Source: an uncultured Hungatella sp. (GTDB lineage: Bacteria; Bacillota; Clostridia; Lachnospirales; Lachnospiraceae). From it: 64,000 bases of DNA. The DNA lies in the NCBI GenBank assembly GCA_910585435.1, contig CAJUEJ010000022.1, positions 1-64,000 on the forward strand, written 5' to 3'. Within the stretch, counting starts at the first letter, position 1. Each line of letters opens with the position of its first letter. A model generated the notes under the pieces. It did no database searches. It was not told where the DNA came from and saw only the letters and a program-made list of their open reading frames with translations. This document shows, in pieces, positions 16,949 through 25,261 of the stretch. A program made the position numbers and the translations under genes.

Positions 16949-18358
16949 ATGAAAAAAACCAACACAATCAAAAGGTATGGGGCACTTATGATGGCAGCAG
17001 GTCTTGTCCTGGGAACATGGGGCTGCGGCGGCTCCGGTTCAGAAAGCACCAAAGCGCCGGAAACCACCAAGGCAGAGGCTAAAACCACACAGGCCGGGCA
17101 GGAGGCCAAGGCAGCCGAAAGCAGCGGGGCCAAAGAAGCAGCTGCGGCGGATACGGCGCTTACAGAGCCTATAGAGATCACTCTGTGGGGCAAATGGGGA
17201 GCCGGTGTAAACGGAGACGCCACACGGGCTTTGGTTGATAAGTTTAATGCGGAAAACGGCAAGGGAATCACGGTTCTCTACGAGCATGCAGGCAATACGG
17301 CCACCATCATGTCCGAGATCATGACAGCCGTTGCAGGAGGCACCACACCGGAGCTTATTATGATGGACTGCACCACGGTTCCCATTCTTGCGGAAAACGG
17401 GGTGCTGGCAGATGTGTCCAAATATGTGGAGAGAGACAATTTCGACCCGGATAATGTGATTGAAAATATGAATTACTATTCTACATACGGAGATGCGTAT
17501 ATCTCCATCCCCTTTGCCCGGTCCAATGTGGTTTACATCTACAATCCGGATATTTTTGAGGAATGCGGTGTCACGGTTCCTGTAACCATTGATGAGATGG
17601 TGGAAAATGCCAAGATTATCAAGGAGAAAAAAGGGATTCCTTCCTACAGCATGATCTTTGACGCCAGCTTTTACCAGAATGCCCTTCTGGTAGGCATGGG
17701 CTCGGAAGGCGTGGTGTCTGAGGACGGGAAACGGCCGGCAGCCCTTGAGGACGGATGCCTGGAGCGGCTGCTTACGGACTGGCAGACCTGGGTAAAGGAA
17801 GGCTGGTGTACGGCGCCGGATGTTACTGATGCGGAAAAGCTGATGCTGGAATCCTTCTACCAGGGAAAGCTGGCTGCCTTTGAGACCTCCAGCGGCCTGA
17901 TCCGGACCATATCCAAGGCAGTGGAGGAGACAGGACAGAAGGCAGAGGTTGCTTTCCTTCCCGGATACAACGGCAATGCATCAGGCAGCGGCGGAAGCCA
18001 GATCGGCGTCATCGCTCCTGGAAAGACGGATGCACAGATCGAGGCAGCCTGGGAATTCATGAAGTTTATGCTGGAGGATGAAAATGTAGTGTATTTTACG
18101 GAAAATACAGGCTTTCTTCCCACAACCAAAAGCTCTCTGGAAACAGAGGGGATGAAGAGGGTATTTGAAGAATACCCGGGGATTAAGACAGCTATCGATC
18201 AGATGCCTCTGGCTGCTGACCCATACTGGTCTACACACAGGGCGGACTGGCAGGTGCAGGTAAAGCAGGCCATGTCGGCAGTGATTCAGGACGGGGCAGA
18301 TGTAAGCGAGCAGATCGCTTATCTGGAAAGCCAGAAGCAGAATGTATTTGGAAATTAA
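16949..18358 (+). CDS. ABC transporter substrate-binding lipoprotein (UgpB type)
   Basis: A 469-residue extracellular binding protein. The ATG at 16949 is preceded by AAAGGAG and starts a normal lipoprotein signal (MKKTNTIKRYG..., lipobox GTWGC); an upstream in-frame ATG at 16898 abuts the permease stop and would extend the signal awkwardly. An Ala/Lys/Thr/Glu-rich linker of about 50 residues precedes the family-1 binding fold (EITLWGKWGAGVNGDATRAL, then VDKFNAENGKGITVLYEHAG). Gene order (ATPase, two permeases, binding protein) and the neighbouring dehydrogenase and phosphodiesterase point to a glycerol-phosphate or phosphodiester-like ligand, though this is inference. Confidence 0.92.
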   Translation: MKKTNTIKRYGALMMAAGLVLGTWGCGGSGSESTKAPETTKAEAKTTQAGQEAKAAESSGAKEAAAADTALTEPIEITLWGKWGAGVNGDATRALVDKFNAENGKGITVLYEHAGNTATIMSEIMTAVAGGTTPELIMMDCTTVPILAENGVLADVSKYVERDNFDPDNVIENMNYYSTYGDAYISIPFARSNVVYIYNPDIFEECGVTVPVTIDEMVENAKIIKEKKGIPSYSMIFDASFYQNALLVGMGSEGVVSEDGKRPAALEDGCLERLLTDWQTWVKEGWCTAPDVTDAEKLMLESFYQGKLAAFETSSGLIRTISKAVEETGQKAEVAFLPGYNGNASGSGGSQIGVIAPGKTDAQIEAAWEFMKFMLEDENVVYFTENTGFLPTTKSSLETEGMKRVFEEYPGIKTAIDQMPLAADPYWSTHRADWQVQVKQAMSAVIQDGADVSEQIAYLESQKQNVFGN

Positions 18359-18375
18359 TTGGAAATTAAAAGCCT

Positions 18376-18401
18376 GGCGCGGCGGCGGTTGCTGCCGCGC
18401 C
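18376..18401 (+). terminator. GC-rich hairpin between the binding protein and phosphodiesterase genes
   Basis: GGCGCGGCGG at 18376-18385 pairs with CTGCCGCGCC at 18392-18401 with one G-U pair and a 6-base loop. There is no T-run, so it is more likely an attenuator or 3'-end stabilizer for the abundant binding-protein message than a full terminator. Confidence 0.5.
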
Positions 18402-18427
18402 GGAAGTGCTGGTGCGTCCGGGGAGGC

Positions 18428-18480
18428 TTTGGGGCTGGTTTTTTGCCAGAAGCGCCTACACAAAGCATTTCCGAGACAGC
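18428..18480 (+). repeat. Degenerate copy of the 163-bp MITE-like element
   Basis: Bases from GGCTTTGGGGCTGG through TTTTTTGCCAGAAGC match the left interior of the element at 50095-50257. They are followed after a deletion by CACAAAGCATTTCCGAGACAGC, which matches that element's right end. It lies just upstream of the ribosome binding site of the phosphodiesterase gene. Confidence 0.5.
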
Positions 18481-18504
18481 CCATTGGAAGAAAAGGAGGG
18501 GACA

Positions 18505-19851
18505 ATGAAACAGAAGCTTATCGTCATATCAGCAGACGGCCTGGTGGGGGAGGATGTGGAAGCCATGGGCGCCATGCCGGGATTTCAGAAGTATTTTGCC
18601 CACTGCGCCAGGGCAGAGTCCATGCGATCCATCTATCCCACCATCACCTATCCCTGCCATACCACCATGTCCACAGGGGTGTATCCGGATAAGCATAAAG
18701 TACTGGGCAACCTTGTGTTTGAGCCAGGCGGCCAGAAGCTTCCCTGGAAATGGTTTTATAAGTATAATCAGTGGAAGGAGGATATTTTCTGTGCGGCCCA
18801 CAGGGCAGGGCTTACCACAGCTGCCGTATTCTGGCCGGTTACCGGCTGTCATCCCTGCATTGATTATCTGATTCCCGAGTACTGGGCGCAGAGTGACAGC
18901 CAGACATTGGCTGAGGCTTTCCGGGAAGGGGGCTCCTCCCCGGAGGTACTGGAGATCATCGAAAAAAATCTTCCCATCGTCCATGTGCCTGGAGGAGAGA
19001 TCCGCACCAGGCATCCGGAAAATGATGAATTTATACTGGCCTGTACCTGTGACATCATCCGGCGGTTTGCCCCGGATCTTTTGATGATCCATCCCGGCAA
19101 TGTGGACGGCCTGCGCCACCACCACGGTGTGTTCGGCCCGGAGATCACAAAGGCAGTGAAGGATACGGACCGGTATCTTGCCATGGTGATGGACACCCTT
19201 AAAGAGACAGGGCTTCTCTCCTGCACCAATGTGGTGCTGACCAGCGATCACGGCCTTATAGATATTGACCGGGTGGTTCATCTGAATCAGGCGTTTGCAC
19301 AGAAGGGGCTGTTAACCATTGAGATTTCCGGGAAGGCTGTGGAGGCCGGCGGGACGGAGATGTTTGGAAAACTGGCCTCATGGGAAGCCTGTGCGCTGTC
19401 CGGCGGAACCTCTGCCCTTGTCTATCTGAATCCGAAGGCAGGAGACCAGGTGCGGGAGAAGACAGGGAGGGTGCTTGCAGAGCTTGAGGAAGAAGGACGA
19501 TGGGGTATCGGAAGCATATTTACCCAGGAGGAGATACGGGAAAAAGAACATCTGGACGGTGATTTTGCCTTCGTGGTGGAGACAGACGGACACAGCGCCT
19601 TCGGCGATAAGCTGTTGCCTCCTGCGGTTACATATTTCCAGAAGGAGGACTACCGAAGCGGGAAAGCCACCCACGGGCATTTGCCGGATAAGGGGCCGCA
19701 GCCTGTATTTTTAGGCGTGGGGCCGGGATTTCGCCAGGATGCCAGGATAGCCAGGGCCCGGCTGGTAGACGGGGCACCTACCTACGCCAGGCTTTTAGGC
19801 GTCCATCTGCAGGGGGCGGACGGGGTTCCCATGGAGGGCCTGCTGAAATAA
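18505..19851 (+). CDS. Alkaline-phosphatase-superfamily phosphodiesterase (ENPP type)
   Basis: A 448-residue protein without a signal peptide. The start at 18505 follows AAGGAGGGG. Metal and catalytic positions of nucleotide pyrophosphatase/phosphodiesterases are visible: Asp11 in VISADG, the probable nucleophile Thr48 in PTITYPCHTTMSTGVYP, Asp/His in NVDGLRHHHG, the DHG motif in LTSDHGLIDI, and a late His in THGHLPDKGPQPVF. It would hydrolyse a phosphodiester in the cytoplasm. As last gene of an operon with a GpsA-like dehydrogenase and a Ugp-like transporter, an imported glycerophosphodiester-type substrate is attractive but unproven. Confidence 0.88.
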   Translation: MKQKLIVISADGLVGEDVEAMGAMPGFQKYFAHCARAESMRSIYPTITYPCHTTMSTGVYPDKHKVLGNLVFEPGGQKLPWKWFYKYNQWKEDIFCAAHRAGLTTAAVFWPVTGCHPCIDYLIPEYWAQSDSQTLAEAFREGGSSPEVLEIIEKNLPIVHVPGGEIRTRHPENDEFILACTCDIIRRFAPDLLMIHPGNVDGLRHHHGVFGPEITKAVKDTDRYLAMVMDTLKETGLLSCTNVVLTSDHGLIDIDRVVHLNQAFAQKGLLTIEISGKAVEAGGTEMFGKLASWEACALSGGTSALVYLNPKAGDQVREKTGRVLAELEEEGRWGIGSIFTQEEIREKEHLDGDFAFVVETDGHSAFGDKLLPPAVTYFQKEDYRSGKATHGHLPDKGPQPVFLGVGPGFRQDARIARARLVDGAPTYARLLGVHLQGADGVPMEGLLK

Positions 19852-19876
19852 TAGATACAGGCTTTACAAAAAATAC

Positions 19877-19905
19877 TTGAATCCTGCTGCTCAATGTGCT
19901 ATATT
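19877..19905 (+). promoter_or_regulatory. Promoter of the putative antitoxin RNA
   Basis: TTGAAT at 19877-19882 and TATATT at 19900-19905 are separated by exactly 17 bases. Transcription would begin near 19912 and run toward the 3' end of the small toxin gene on the other strand. Confidence 0.65.
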
Positions 19906-19911
19906 AGATAT

Positions 19912-20003
19912 AGGAAAACAACCGTCCACAAAGTGGTTGACCTCCGGCAAAGCTAAAAGCCTACCTTCACAGGGCAAGTGACAAGGTAGGCTTGTTTATT
20001 TTT
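19912..20003 (+). ncRNA. Putative type I antitoxin RNA
   Basis: A transcript of about 90 bases is predicted from the promoter at 19877-19905 to the terminator formed by an 11-bp perfect stem (AAGCCTACCTT at 19957-19967 with AAGGTAGGCTT at 19983-19993) followed by GTTTATTTTT. It carries no ORF of note. It is complementary to the 3' end of the toxin message, which runs convergent through the same hairpin. This matches the txpA/ratA and bsrG/SR4 layout, where antisense RNA pairs with the toxin 3' UTR. Bases 19912-19944 are also similar to the predicted 5' leader of the toxin message. Confidence 0.6.
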
Positions 20004-20091
20004 GCTTGTGGTTCCTATCAATATAGGCAAGCAGTGCGACCAGAAAAGTACCGCCTAAAAATAACAGGCTAAATACCTCGTATGTAGTCAT
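19996..20091 (-). CDS. Holin-like type I toxin, 31 residues
   Basis: The peptide MTTYEVFSLLFLGG... is 31 residues long with one membrane helix (about 5-25) and a charged C-terminus ending DRNHKQK. The MTTYE start, single helix and short basic tail match the putative holin-like toxin family of Firmicutes (Hol_Tox; BsrG/BsrE/TxpA relatives). A strong GGGGAGGTGG lies just before the ATG at 20091. A sigma-A promoter lies upstream on the same strand, with a 65-base leader. Such peptides act at the membrane when the antisense RNA fails. It is too short for routine gene finding and easily missed. Confidence 0.8.
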   Translation of the reverse strand: MTTYEVFSLLFLGGTFLVALLAYIDRNHKQK

Positions 20092-20163
20092 ATGCACCAC
20101 CTCCCCTCTTTTGCAAGTTTAGGGAGGCTTACCACCTTGTAACACGGTTGTTTCCTGTAACAT

Positions 20164-20192
20164 ATTATAGCACAACCTGTATACCTGGACAA
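20164..20192 (-). promoter_or_regulatory. Promoter of the holin-like toxin
   Basis: On the minus strand TTGTCC (20187-20192) and consensus TATAAT (20164-20169) are 17 bases apart. The predicted leader (20154 down to about 20122) begins GGAAACAACCGT, like the antitoxin RNA 5' end, so the locus is framed by an inverted repeat (19912-19944 against 20122-20154). Confidence 0.7.
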
Positions 20193-20236
20193 CTTATTTT
20201 TATCCAATTTTGAGCAGCTTTTCACCCATGGAAGGC

Positions 20237-20265
20237 TTTACATCTTACTATCATACGGCTATAAT
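20237..20265 (+). promoter_or_regulatory. Promoter of eno
   Basis: TTTACA at 20237-20242 and consensus TATAAT at 20260-20265 are separated by 17 bases. The predicted leader to the ATG at 20424 is about 150 bases. I see no clear riboswitch in it. Confidence 0.75.
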
Positions 20266-20423
20266 GTAGTTAAGGACATTCTTCTGTATGAGAAAACCTT
20301 CCGGGGAATGTACACGGAATACAAAAAGTGCATACCGGCTGACCAAATCCACATAATTTTCACAAAAAATGGCTATCCTTATAGCAGATGCACATGTTGC
20401 AAAACCATAAGGAGGCCATTTTT

Positions 20424-21716
20424 ATGTATGACACATTTGAGATAACGAAAGTGCTGGGGCGGGAGATCCTGGATTCCAGGGGGAATCCCACCGTAGAGGT
20501 GGAGGTTTGGCTGGAAGGCGGGGCCGTAGGCCGTGCAGCCGTGCCCTCCGGCGCATCCACAGGAAAATTTGAGGCGGTGGAGCTGCGGGACGGAGGAAGA
20601 CGGTACGGGGGCCTGGGAGTAAAAAAGGCGGTGGAGCATGTAAATACCATCCTGGCAGATTCCGTTGTGTTTGAGTCAGCCCTGAACCAGAAACGGATAG
20701 ACTCCCTTTTAAGGGAGGCGGATGGAACGGAAAACAAGGGAAAGCTGGGGGCCAATGCCATCCTGGGTGTTTCCATGGCTGTGGCCCGGGCGGCTGCCAA
20801 CAGCCTTCATATGCCCTTATTCCGGTATCTGGGAGGCATCGCCGCAAGCCAGATGCCAGTACCTATGATGAACATTTTAAACGGAGGCGTCCACGCAGAC
20901 AATACTGTGGATTTGCAGGAATTCATGATTATGCCTGTAGGTGCCGAAAGCTTTCCTGAGGGCCTGCGGATGTGTGCGGAGATTTATCACACATTAAAGA
21001 AGCTTCTGAAAACCAGCGGCTATTCCACGGCAGTAGGAGACGAGGGCGGATTCGCTCCGGATTTAAAGGATACAAGAGAGGTGCTGACCTACCTGGTAGA
21101 CGCCATAAAGCTAAGCGGCTACCGCCCGGGCGAGCAGATAAAAATTGCCATAGACGCAGCTTCCAGCGAGCTGTACGATGAAGAGAAGAACGTCTACTTT
21201 TTCCCGGGAGAAAGCAAGATGACCGGGAAGCGGGTGGAGCGGACAGCGAAAGAAATGGTAGAATACTACAGCAGCCTGACTGAGGAATTCCCCATCCTGT
21301 CCATTGAGGACGGCCTTCATGAGGAGGACTGGGAAGGCTGGCAGATGCTGACAAAAACCCTGGGCTCCCGGATTCAGCTGGTGGGAGACGATCTGTTTGT
21401 AACCAACACCAAACGGCTGAAAAAAGGGATTGAACTGGGAGCCGCAAACTCTATCCTGGTAAAGGTAAACCAGATCGGCACCCTGACGGAAAGCTTCGAG
21501 GCCATCCACATGGCAAAGCAGGCCGGATACACCACCGTGATTTCCCACCGGTCCGGCGAGACGGAGGATGCCATCATCGCAGACATCGCGGTGGCTGTCA
21601 ATGCAGGCCAGATAAAGACAGGCGCCCCCTGCCGCAGCGACCGGGTAGCCAAATACAACCAGCTGCTGCGGATACAGGATGAGTTGAACGACAGACTCCC
21701 TTCTGAGGATCTGTAA
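20424..21716 (+). CDS. eno: Enolase
   Basis: A 430-residue glycolytic enzyme converting 2-phosphoglycerate to phosphoenolpyruvate in the cytoplasm; it needs magnesium. The start at 20424 follows AAGGAGG; an upstream in-frame ATG at 20388 has no such site. Family landmarks: LGREILDSRGNPTVEVEV, the substrate loop AVPSGASTGKFEAVELRD, the metal-binding IEDGLHEEDWEGW, and the signature region ILVKVNQIGTLTE with SHRSGETEDAIIADIA. The length is normal. It stands alone with its own promoter. Confidence 0.97.
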   Translation: MYDTFEITKVLGREILDSRGNPTVEVEVWLEGGAVGRAAVPSGASTGKFEAVELRDGGRRYGGLGVKKAVEHVNTILADSVVFESALNQKRIDSLLREADGTENKGKLGANAILGVSMAVARAAANSLHMPLFRYLGGIAASQMPVPMMNILNGGVHADNTVDLQEFMIMPVGAESFPEGLRMCAEIYHTLKKLLKTSGYSTAVGDEGGFAPDLKDTREVLTYLVDAIKLSGYRPGEQIKIAIDAASSELYDEEKNVYFFPGESKMTGKRVERTAKEMVEYYSSLTEEFPILSIEDGLHEEDWEGWQMLTKTLGSRIQLVGDDLFVTNTKRLKKGIELGAANSILVKVNQIGTLTESFEAIHMAKQAGYTTVISHRSGETEDAIIADIAVAVNAGQIKTGAPCRSDRVAKYNQLLRIQDELNDRLPSEDL

Positions 21717-21838
21717 AGCAAAGCCCTTACCGGAATGCGCCGAGGCAAAAAATCCGTCATGCCGGAGCTGCTAAAAGATGAATTGCTGCCTAAGGGTGTC
21801 AACGCTTTACAGATTCTTATGGAAAATGGGATTAAAGG

Positions 21839-21867
21839 TTGTATTTTCCGGGAAAGTATGCTAAAAT
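21839..21867 (+). promoter_or_regulatory. Promoter of secG
   Basis: TTGTAT at 21839-21844 and TAAAAT at 21862-21867 have a 17-base spacer and lie 33 bases before the secG ATG. Bases 21717-21838 contain an open frame (from 21735) but no ribosome binding site or recognisable protein. Confidence 0.65.
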
Positions 21868-21900
21868 CATGGTGTTTGACTATAGGAGGTGCAAGAAAGC

Positions 21901-22131
21901 ATGCTGAAAGTATTATTAGTCGTGGTGTTTGTTCTTATATGTATCGCTCTGACCGTGATTGTACTGCTCCAGGAAGGAAAATCTCAGGGTCTTGGTTCTA
22001 TCAGTGGTATGGCAGACAGCTACTGGGGAAAGAATAAAGGACGTTCTATGGAAGGAACTTTGGAGAAGTTTACGAAGTTTGCCGCTGTTGCGGTTCTTTT
22101 ACTGGCGTTGATACTGAATATAATCTGGTAG
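21901..22131 (+). CDS. secG: Preprotein translocase subunit SecG
   Basis: A 76-residue membrane protein with two transmembrane segments (about 3-21 and 56-75). They are joined by a loop containing LLQEGKSQGLGSISG and the DSYWGKNKGRSMEGTLEKFT motif typical of SecG. It assists SecYE during protein export. The ATG at 21901 is chosen because AGGAGG is at 21884-21889, which rules out the in-frame GTG at 21889. It is followed by a terminator and rnr, as in many Firmicutes. Confidence 0.92.
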   Translation: MLKVLLVVVFVLICIALTVIVLLQEGKSQGLGSISGMADSYWGKNKGRSMEGTLEKFTKFAAVAVLLLALILNIIW

Positions 22132-22143
22132 GATACGAAACAG

Positions 22144-22171
22144 ACACTCTTGGCAACAAGGGTGTTTTTTT
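22144..22171 (+). terminator. Terminator between secG and rnr
   Basis: ACACTCTTG at 22144-22152, loop GCAA and CAAGGGTGT at 22157-22165 are followed by T7. A strong intrinsic terminator; rnr may be expressed by readthrough or its own promoter. Confidence 0.8.
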
Positions 22172-22293
22172 CTACACAGACGGATGAGCGGCAGATGGGG
22201 AAGCTTTAAAGCGGGAAAACTTAAGAATGGGGAAACGCAGGAACTGCGTGAGAACGCTGGCGCACACGTACGCTGGCAGATATTGGAGGGAAC

Positions 22294-24438
22294 ATGACAG
22301 AGGAATTATTAAAAGAGAGAAAGAAAATGCTTGGGGAGCTGGTTCACGATAAAAACTATACCCCCATGAAATTAAAGGAATTAGCCATGCTTTTAAATAT
22401 TCCCAGACACCAGAGGGAAGAGCTGAAGCAGGTTCTGGATATTCTGGTATCCGAGGGAAAGATAGGTGTTTCGAAAAAGGGAAAATACGGGAAGCCTGAT
22501 GAGTTTGCCCAGGCGGGAATTTTCTGCGGCCATGCCAAGGGCTTCGGCTTTGTCACTGTGGAGGGACAGACGGAAGATATATTTATTCCGGCTGAGAAAA
22601 CCATGGGAGCCATGCACGGAGATCGGGTCCAGATCACTGTGGATTCGGAAAATACAGGGCGCAGGCAGGAAGGCGCCGTGGTACGTATTCTGGAGCATGT
22701 GAATAAAACGGTGGTGGGATATTATCAGAAGAATAAAAGCTTTGGCTTTGTGCTGCCGGACAACCAGAAGCTGAGCCAGGATATTTTTATCCCTCAGGGA
22801 ATGGATATGGGAGCGGTCACCGGCCATAAAGTGGTGGCAGAGATTACGGACTTTGGCGGGGACAAGAAAAAGCCGGAGGGGATAATCAAAGAGATTATCG
22901 GCCATGTCAACGATCCGGGAACGGATATTTTATCTATTATCAAGGCCTACGGGCTGCCGGAGGAATTTCCAGAGGAAGTGATGAAGCAGGCCATGTGGAC
23001 ACCGGACGTGGTAGACGGCAGAGAGCTGGAGGGGAGACTGGATCTGCGCCACCTTCCCACAGTAACCATTGACGGCGAGGATGCCAAGGATTTGGATGAT
23101 GCCGTCACGATTTCCAGGGAAAATGAGAATCACTATACCCTGGGGGTTCATATTGCAGATGTGACCCATTATGTGCAGGAGGATTCGGCTCTGGATAAGG
23201 AGGCTCTTAAAAGGGGAACCAGCGTGTATCTGGTAGACCGGGTGATCCCCATGCTTCCCCATAAGCTGTCCAACGGCATCTGTTCCCTGAATGCAGGGAC
23301 TGACCGTCTGGCCCTCAGCTGCATCATGGAGATCGACGGGAAAGGCAATGTCATCGGCCACCAGATCGGGGAGAGTGTGATTCAGGTTGATAGGCGCATG
23401 ACCTACACGGCAGTAAATGCCATTGTGACGGATCAGGATCCGGAGACTATGGAGGAGTACCGGGATTTTTGCGGCATGTTCTTTCTCATGAAGGAGCTGG
23501 CGGAGATCCTCAGGGAAAAAAGAAGGCAGAGAGGCTCCATCGATTTTGATTTTCCGGAGAGCAAGATTGTCCTGGATAGCAAGGGAAGGCCTGTGGAGAT
23601 CAAGCCTTATGAGCGCAATGCAGCAACAAGAATTATTGAAGATTTCATGCTTATCGCCAATGAAACCATTGCTGAGGACTGTTTCTGGCAGGAATTGCCT
23701 TTTGTGTACCGTACCCACGATATACCGGATTCGGAGAAGATGAAACGGCTGGGAACCTTTATCAACAATTTCGGCTACACCATCCGTACCCAGAATGGGG
23801 AGGTTCACCCCAAGGAGCTTCAAAAGCTGCTGGATAAGATTGAAGGTACGCCGGAGGAGGCGCTTATCAGCCGTCTGACCCTCCGCTCCATGCGGCAGGC
23901 AAAATACACCGTTGTCTGTACCGGACATTTCGGGCTGGCGGCCAACTATTATACCCATTTTACATCCCCTATCCGCCGGTATCCGGATCTGCAGATTCAC
24001 CGGATTATCAAGGAGAATTTAAAGGCAGGGCTGGGAGAGAAGAGGGTTTCCCACTACGAGAGGATTTTGCCGGAGGTGGCTAAGCAGTGCTCGGCTATGG
24101 AGAGGAGAGCCGACGAGGCGGAGCGGGAGACCGACAAGCTGAAGAAATGTGAGTATATGTCCCGGTTTATGGGAGAGCAGTTTATAGGCGCCATTTCCAG
24201 CGTTACCAGCTGGGGGCTTTACGTGGAGCTGCCTAACACGGTGGAAGGCCTGGTGCGGGTCAGTGATCTGACAGAGGATTATTTTGTCTTTGACGAGGCC
24301 AACATGGAGCTGGTGGGAGAGCTGACCAATATCCGGTATAAGCTGGGGCAGAAGGTTATCGTGGAGGTGGCCGGCACGGATAAGCTGACGCGGACCATTG
24401 ATTTTAAGATGATTGGAAGTCCTGAGAAGACGGAGTGA
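22294..24438 (+). CDS. rnr: Ribonuclease R
   Basis: A 714-residue processive 3'-to-5' exoribonuclease that degrades structured RNA and, with SmpB-tmRNA, non-stop messages. It has an N-terminal winged helix (about 1-65), cold-shock OB domains, and an RNB catalytic domain whose acidic cluster is seen in TIDGEDAKDLDDAV (about 262-275). The RNB end carries AANYYTHFTSPIRRYPDLQIHR. A C-terminal S1 domain (about 625-710; FIGAISSVTSWGLYVELPNT) follows, and the Lys-rich tail of some RNase R proteins is short here. GGAGGG precedes the ATG. It lies in the conserved order secG-rnr-smpB. Confidence 0.96.
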   Translation: MTEELLKERKKMLGELVHDKNYTPMKLKELAMLLNIPRHQREELKQVLDILVSEGKIGVSKKGKYGKPDEFAQAGIFCGHAKGFGFVTVEGQTEDIFIPAEKTMGAMHGDRVQITVDSENTGRRQEGAVVRILEHVNKTVVGYYQKNKSFGFVLPDNQKLSQDIFIPQGMDMGAVTGHKVVAEITDFGGDKKKPEGIIKEIIGHVNDPGTDILSIIKAYGLPEEFPEEVMKQAMWTPDVVDGRELEGRLDLRHLPTVTIDGEDAKDLDDAVTISRENENHYTLGVHIADVTHYVQEDSALDKEALKRGTSVYLVDRVIPMLPHKLSNGICSLNAGTDRLALSCIMEIDGKGNVIGHQIGESVIQVDRRMTYTAVNAIVTDQDPETMEEYRDFCGMFFLMKELAEILREKRRQRGSIDFDFPESKIVLDSKGRPVEIKPYERNAATRIIEDFMLIANETIAEDCFWQELPFVYRTHDIPDSEKMKRLGTFINNFGYTIRTQNGEVHPKELQKLLDKIEGTPEEALISRLTLRSMRQAKYTVVCTGHFGLAANYYTHFTSPIRRYPDLQIHRIIKENLKAGLGEKRVSHYERILPEVAKQCSAMERRADEAERETDKLKKCEYMSRFMGEQFIGAISSVTSWGLYVELPNTVEGLVRVSDLTEDYFVFDEANMELVGELTNIRYKLGQKVIVEVAGTDKLTRTIDFKMIGSPEKTE

Positions 24439-24462
24439 TGTTTGGAGGGAGGATAGACTGGT

Positions 24463-24927
24463 ATGGGAAAAGAATCGACGAAACTGATTGCCAACAACAA
24501 AAAGGCATACCATGATTATTTTATAGAGGATAAATACGAGGCAGGCATCGAACTGTTTGGTACAGAGGTAAAGTCCATACGCATGGGAAAGTGCAGCATC
24601 AAGGAGGCGTTTATCCGGATTGAAAAGGGGGAGGTGTATATTTACGGTATGCACATCAATCCTTATGAGAAGGGGAATATTTTTAACAAGGATCCGCTGC
24701 GGGTGCGGAAGCTTCTGCTGCACAGGGCAGAGATCAACAGGCTTTTGGCAAAGGCAACAGAGAAAGGGTATACCCTGGTGCCTTTGCAGGTATATTTTAA
24801 GGGCAGCCTGGTGAAAGTGGAGGTGGGGATGGCCCGGGGGAAAAAGCTGTATGATAAGCGGGACGACATCTCCAAGAAGGATCAGAAGAGAGAGATTGAG
24901 AGGGAGTTTAAGCAGACGTTTCGGTGA
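24463..24927 (+). CDS. smpB: SsrA-binding protein SmpB
   Basis: A 154-residue partner of tmRNA in trans-translation. It binds the tRNA-like domain and brings it to stalled ribosomes. Typical motifs: IANNKKAYHDYFIEDKYEAG, LFGTEVKSIRMGKCSIKEAF, HINPYEKGN and the basic C-terminal tail GKKLYDKRDDISKKDQKREI, which enters the mRNA channel. GGAGGGAGG precedes the start. It lies 24 bases after rnr. ssrA, often the next gene in related bacteria, is about 12.1 kb downstream here. Confidence 0.97.
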   Translation: MGKESTKLIANNKKAYHDYFIEDKYEAGIELFGTEVKSIRMGKCSIKEAFIRIEKGEVYIYGMHINPYEKGNIFNKDPLRVRKLLLHRAEINRLLAKATEKGYTLVPLQVYFKGSLVKVEVGMARGKKLYDKRDDISKKDQKREIEREFKQTFR

Positions 24928-24961
24928 GGGACGGATGGCTGGCGGATAACCATATATCATA

Positions 24962-25000
24962 AAAGGGTGCTGACTGATAGACGTTGCACCCTTTATTTGC
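24962..25000 (+). terminator. Terminator after smpB
   Basis: AAAGGGTGC at 24962-24970 pairs with GCACCCTTT at 24986-24994, followed by ATTTG. It may act in both directions, also closing the convergent small gene at 25013-25204. Confidence 0.65.
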
Positions 25001-25012
25001 TGCTATTTAATT

Positions 25013-25204
25013 CTACTCTTTGATTCTGTCAATGTCTGTCAGATTAACACCACTAACATTTAAAATAGCTTTTAAAGACAGATATTTCTTTTTTAATCTG
25101 TCATATGTTTCTTTGGCATTTTCTTTTTTTGCCAATAACATATACTCTTGTATTTCCTCAAAATCGTCAATAGCTGCCTTCATAATTTCAAGACCGTTTG
25201 GCAT
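25013..25204 (-). CDS. Small helical protein, 63 residues, unknown function
   Basis: The ATG at 25204 is preceded by GGGAGGTGATCC, a nearly perfect ribosome binding site. The protein (MPNGLEIMKAAIDDFEEI...) is acidic, almost wholly helical and without cysteine, signal or membrane segment; it ends SGVNLTDIDRIKE. I do not recognise a named family, although similar short proteins seem familiar from clostridial genomes. It is the only minus-strand gene between smpB and the redox gene. Confidence 0.65.
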   Translation of the reverse strand: MPNGLEIMKAAIDDFEEIQEYMLLAKKENAKETYDRLKKKYLSLKAILNVSGVNLTDIDRIKE

Positions 25205-25261
25205 CGGATCACCTCCCAATTATGAAAAATACTACTTGTATCATAATGTAGTATACCATAA

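Noticed and set aside
19921..20160. CRISPR-like repeated and inverted segments
   Set aside because: Only one inverted pair is present and it is explained by the toxin-antitoxin locus; there are no regular spacers.
21735..22037. 100-codon ORF overlapping the secG promoter and gene
   Set aside because: No ribosome binding site, it runs through the secG promoter and shares 137 bases with secG in another frame. Most likely chance.
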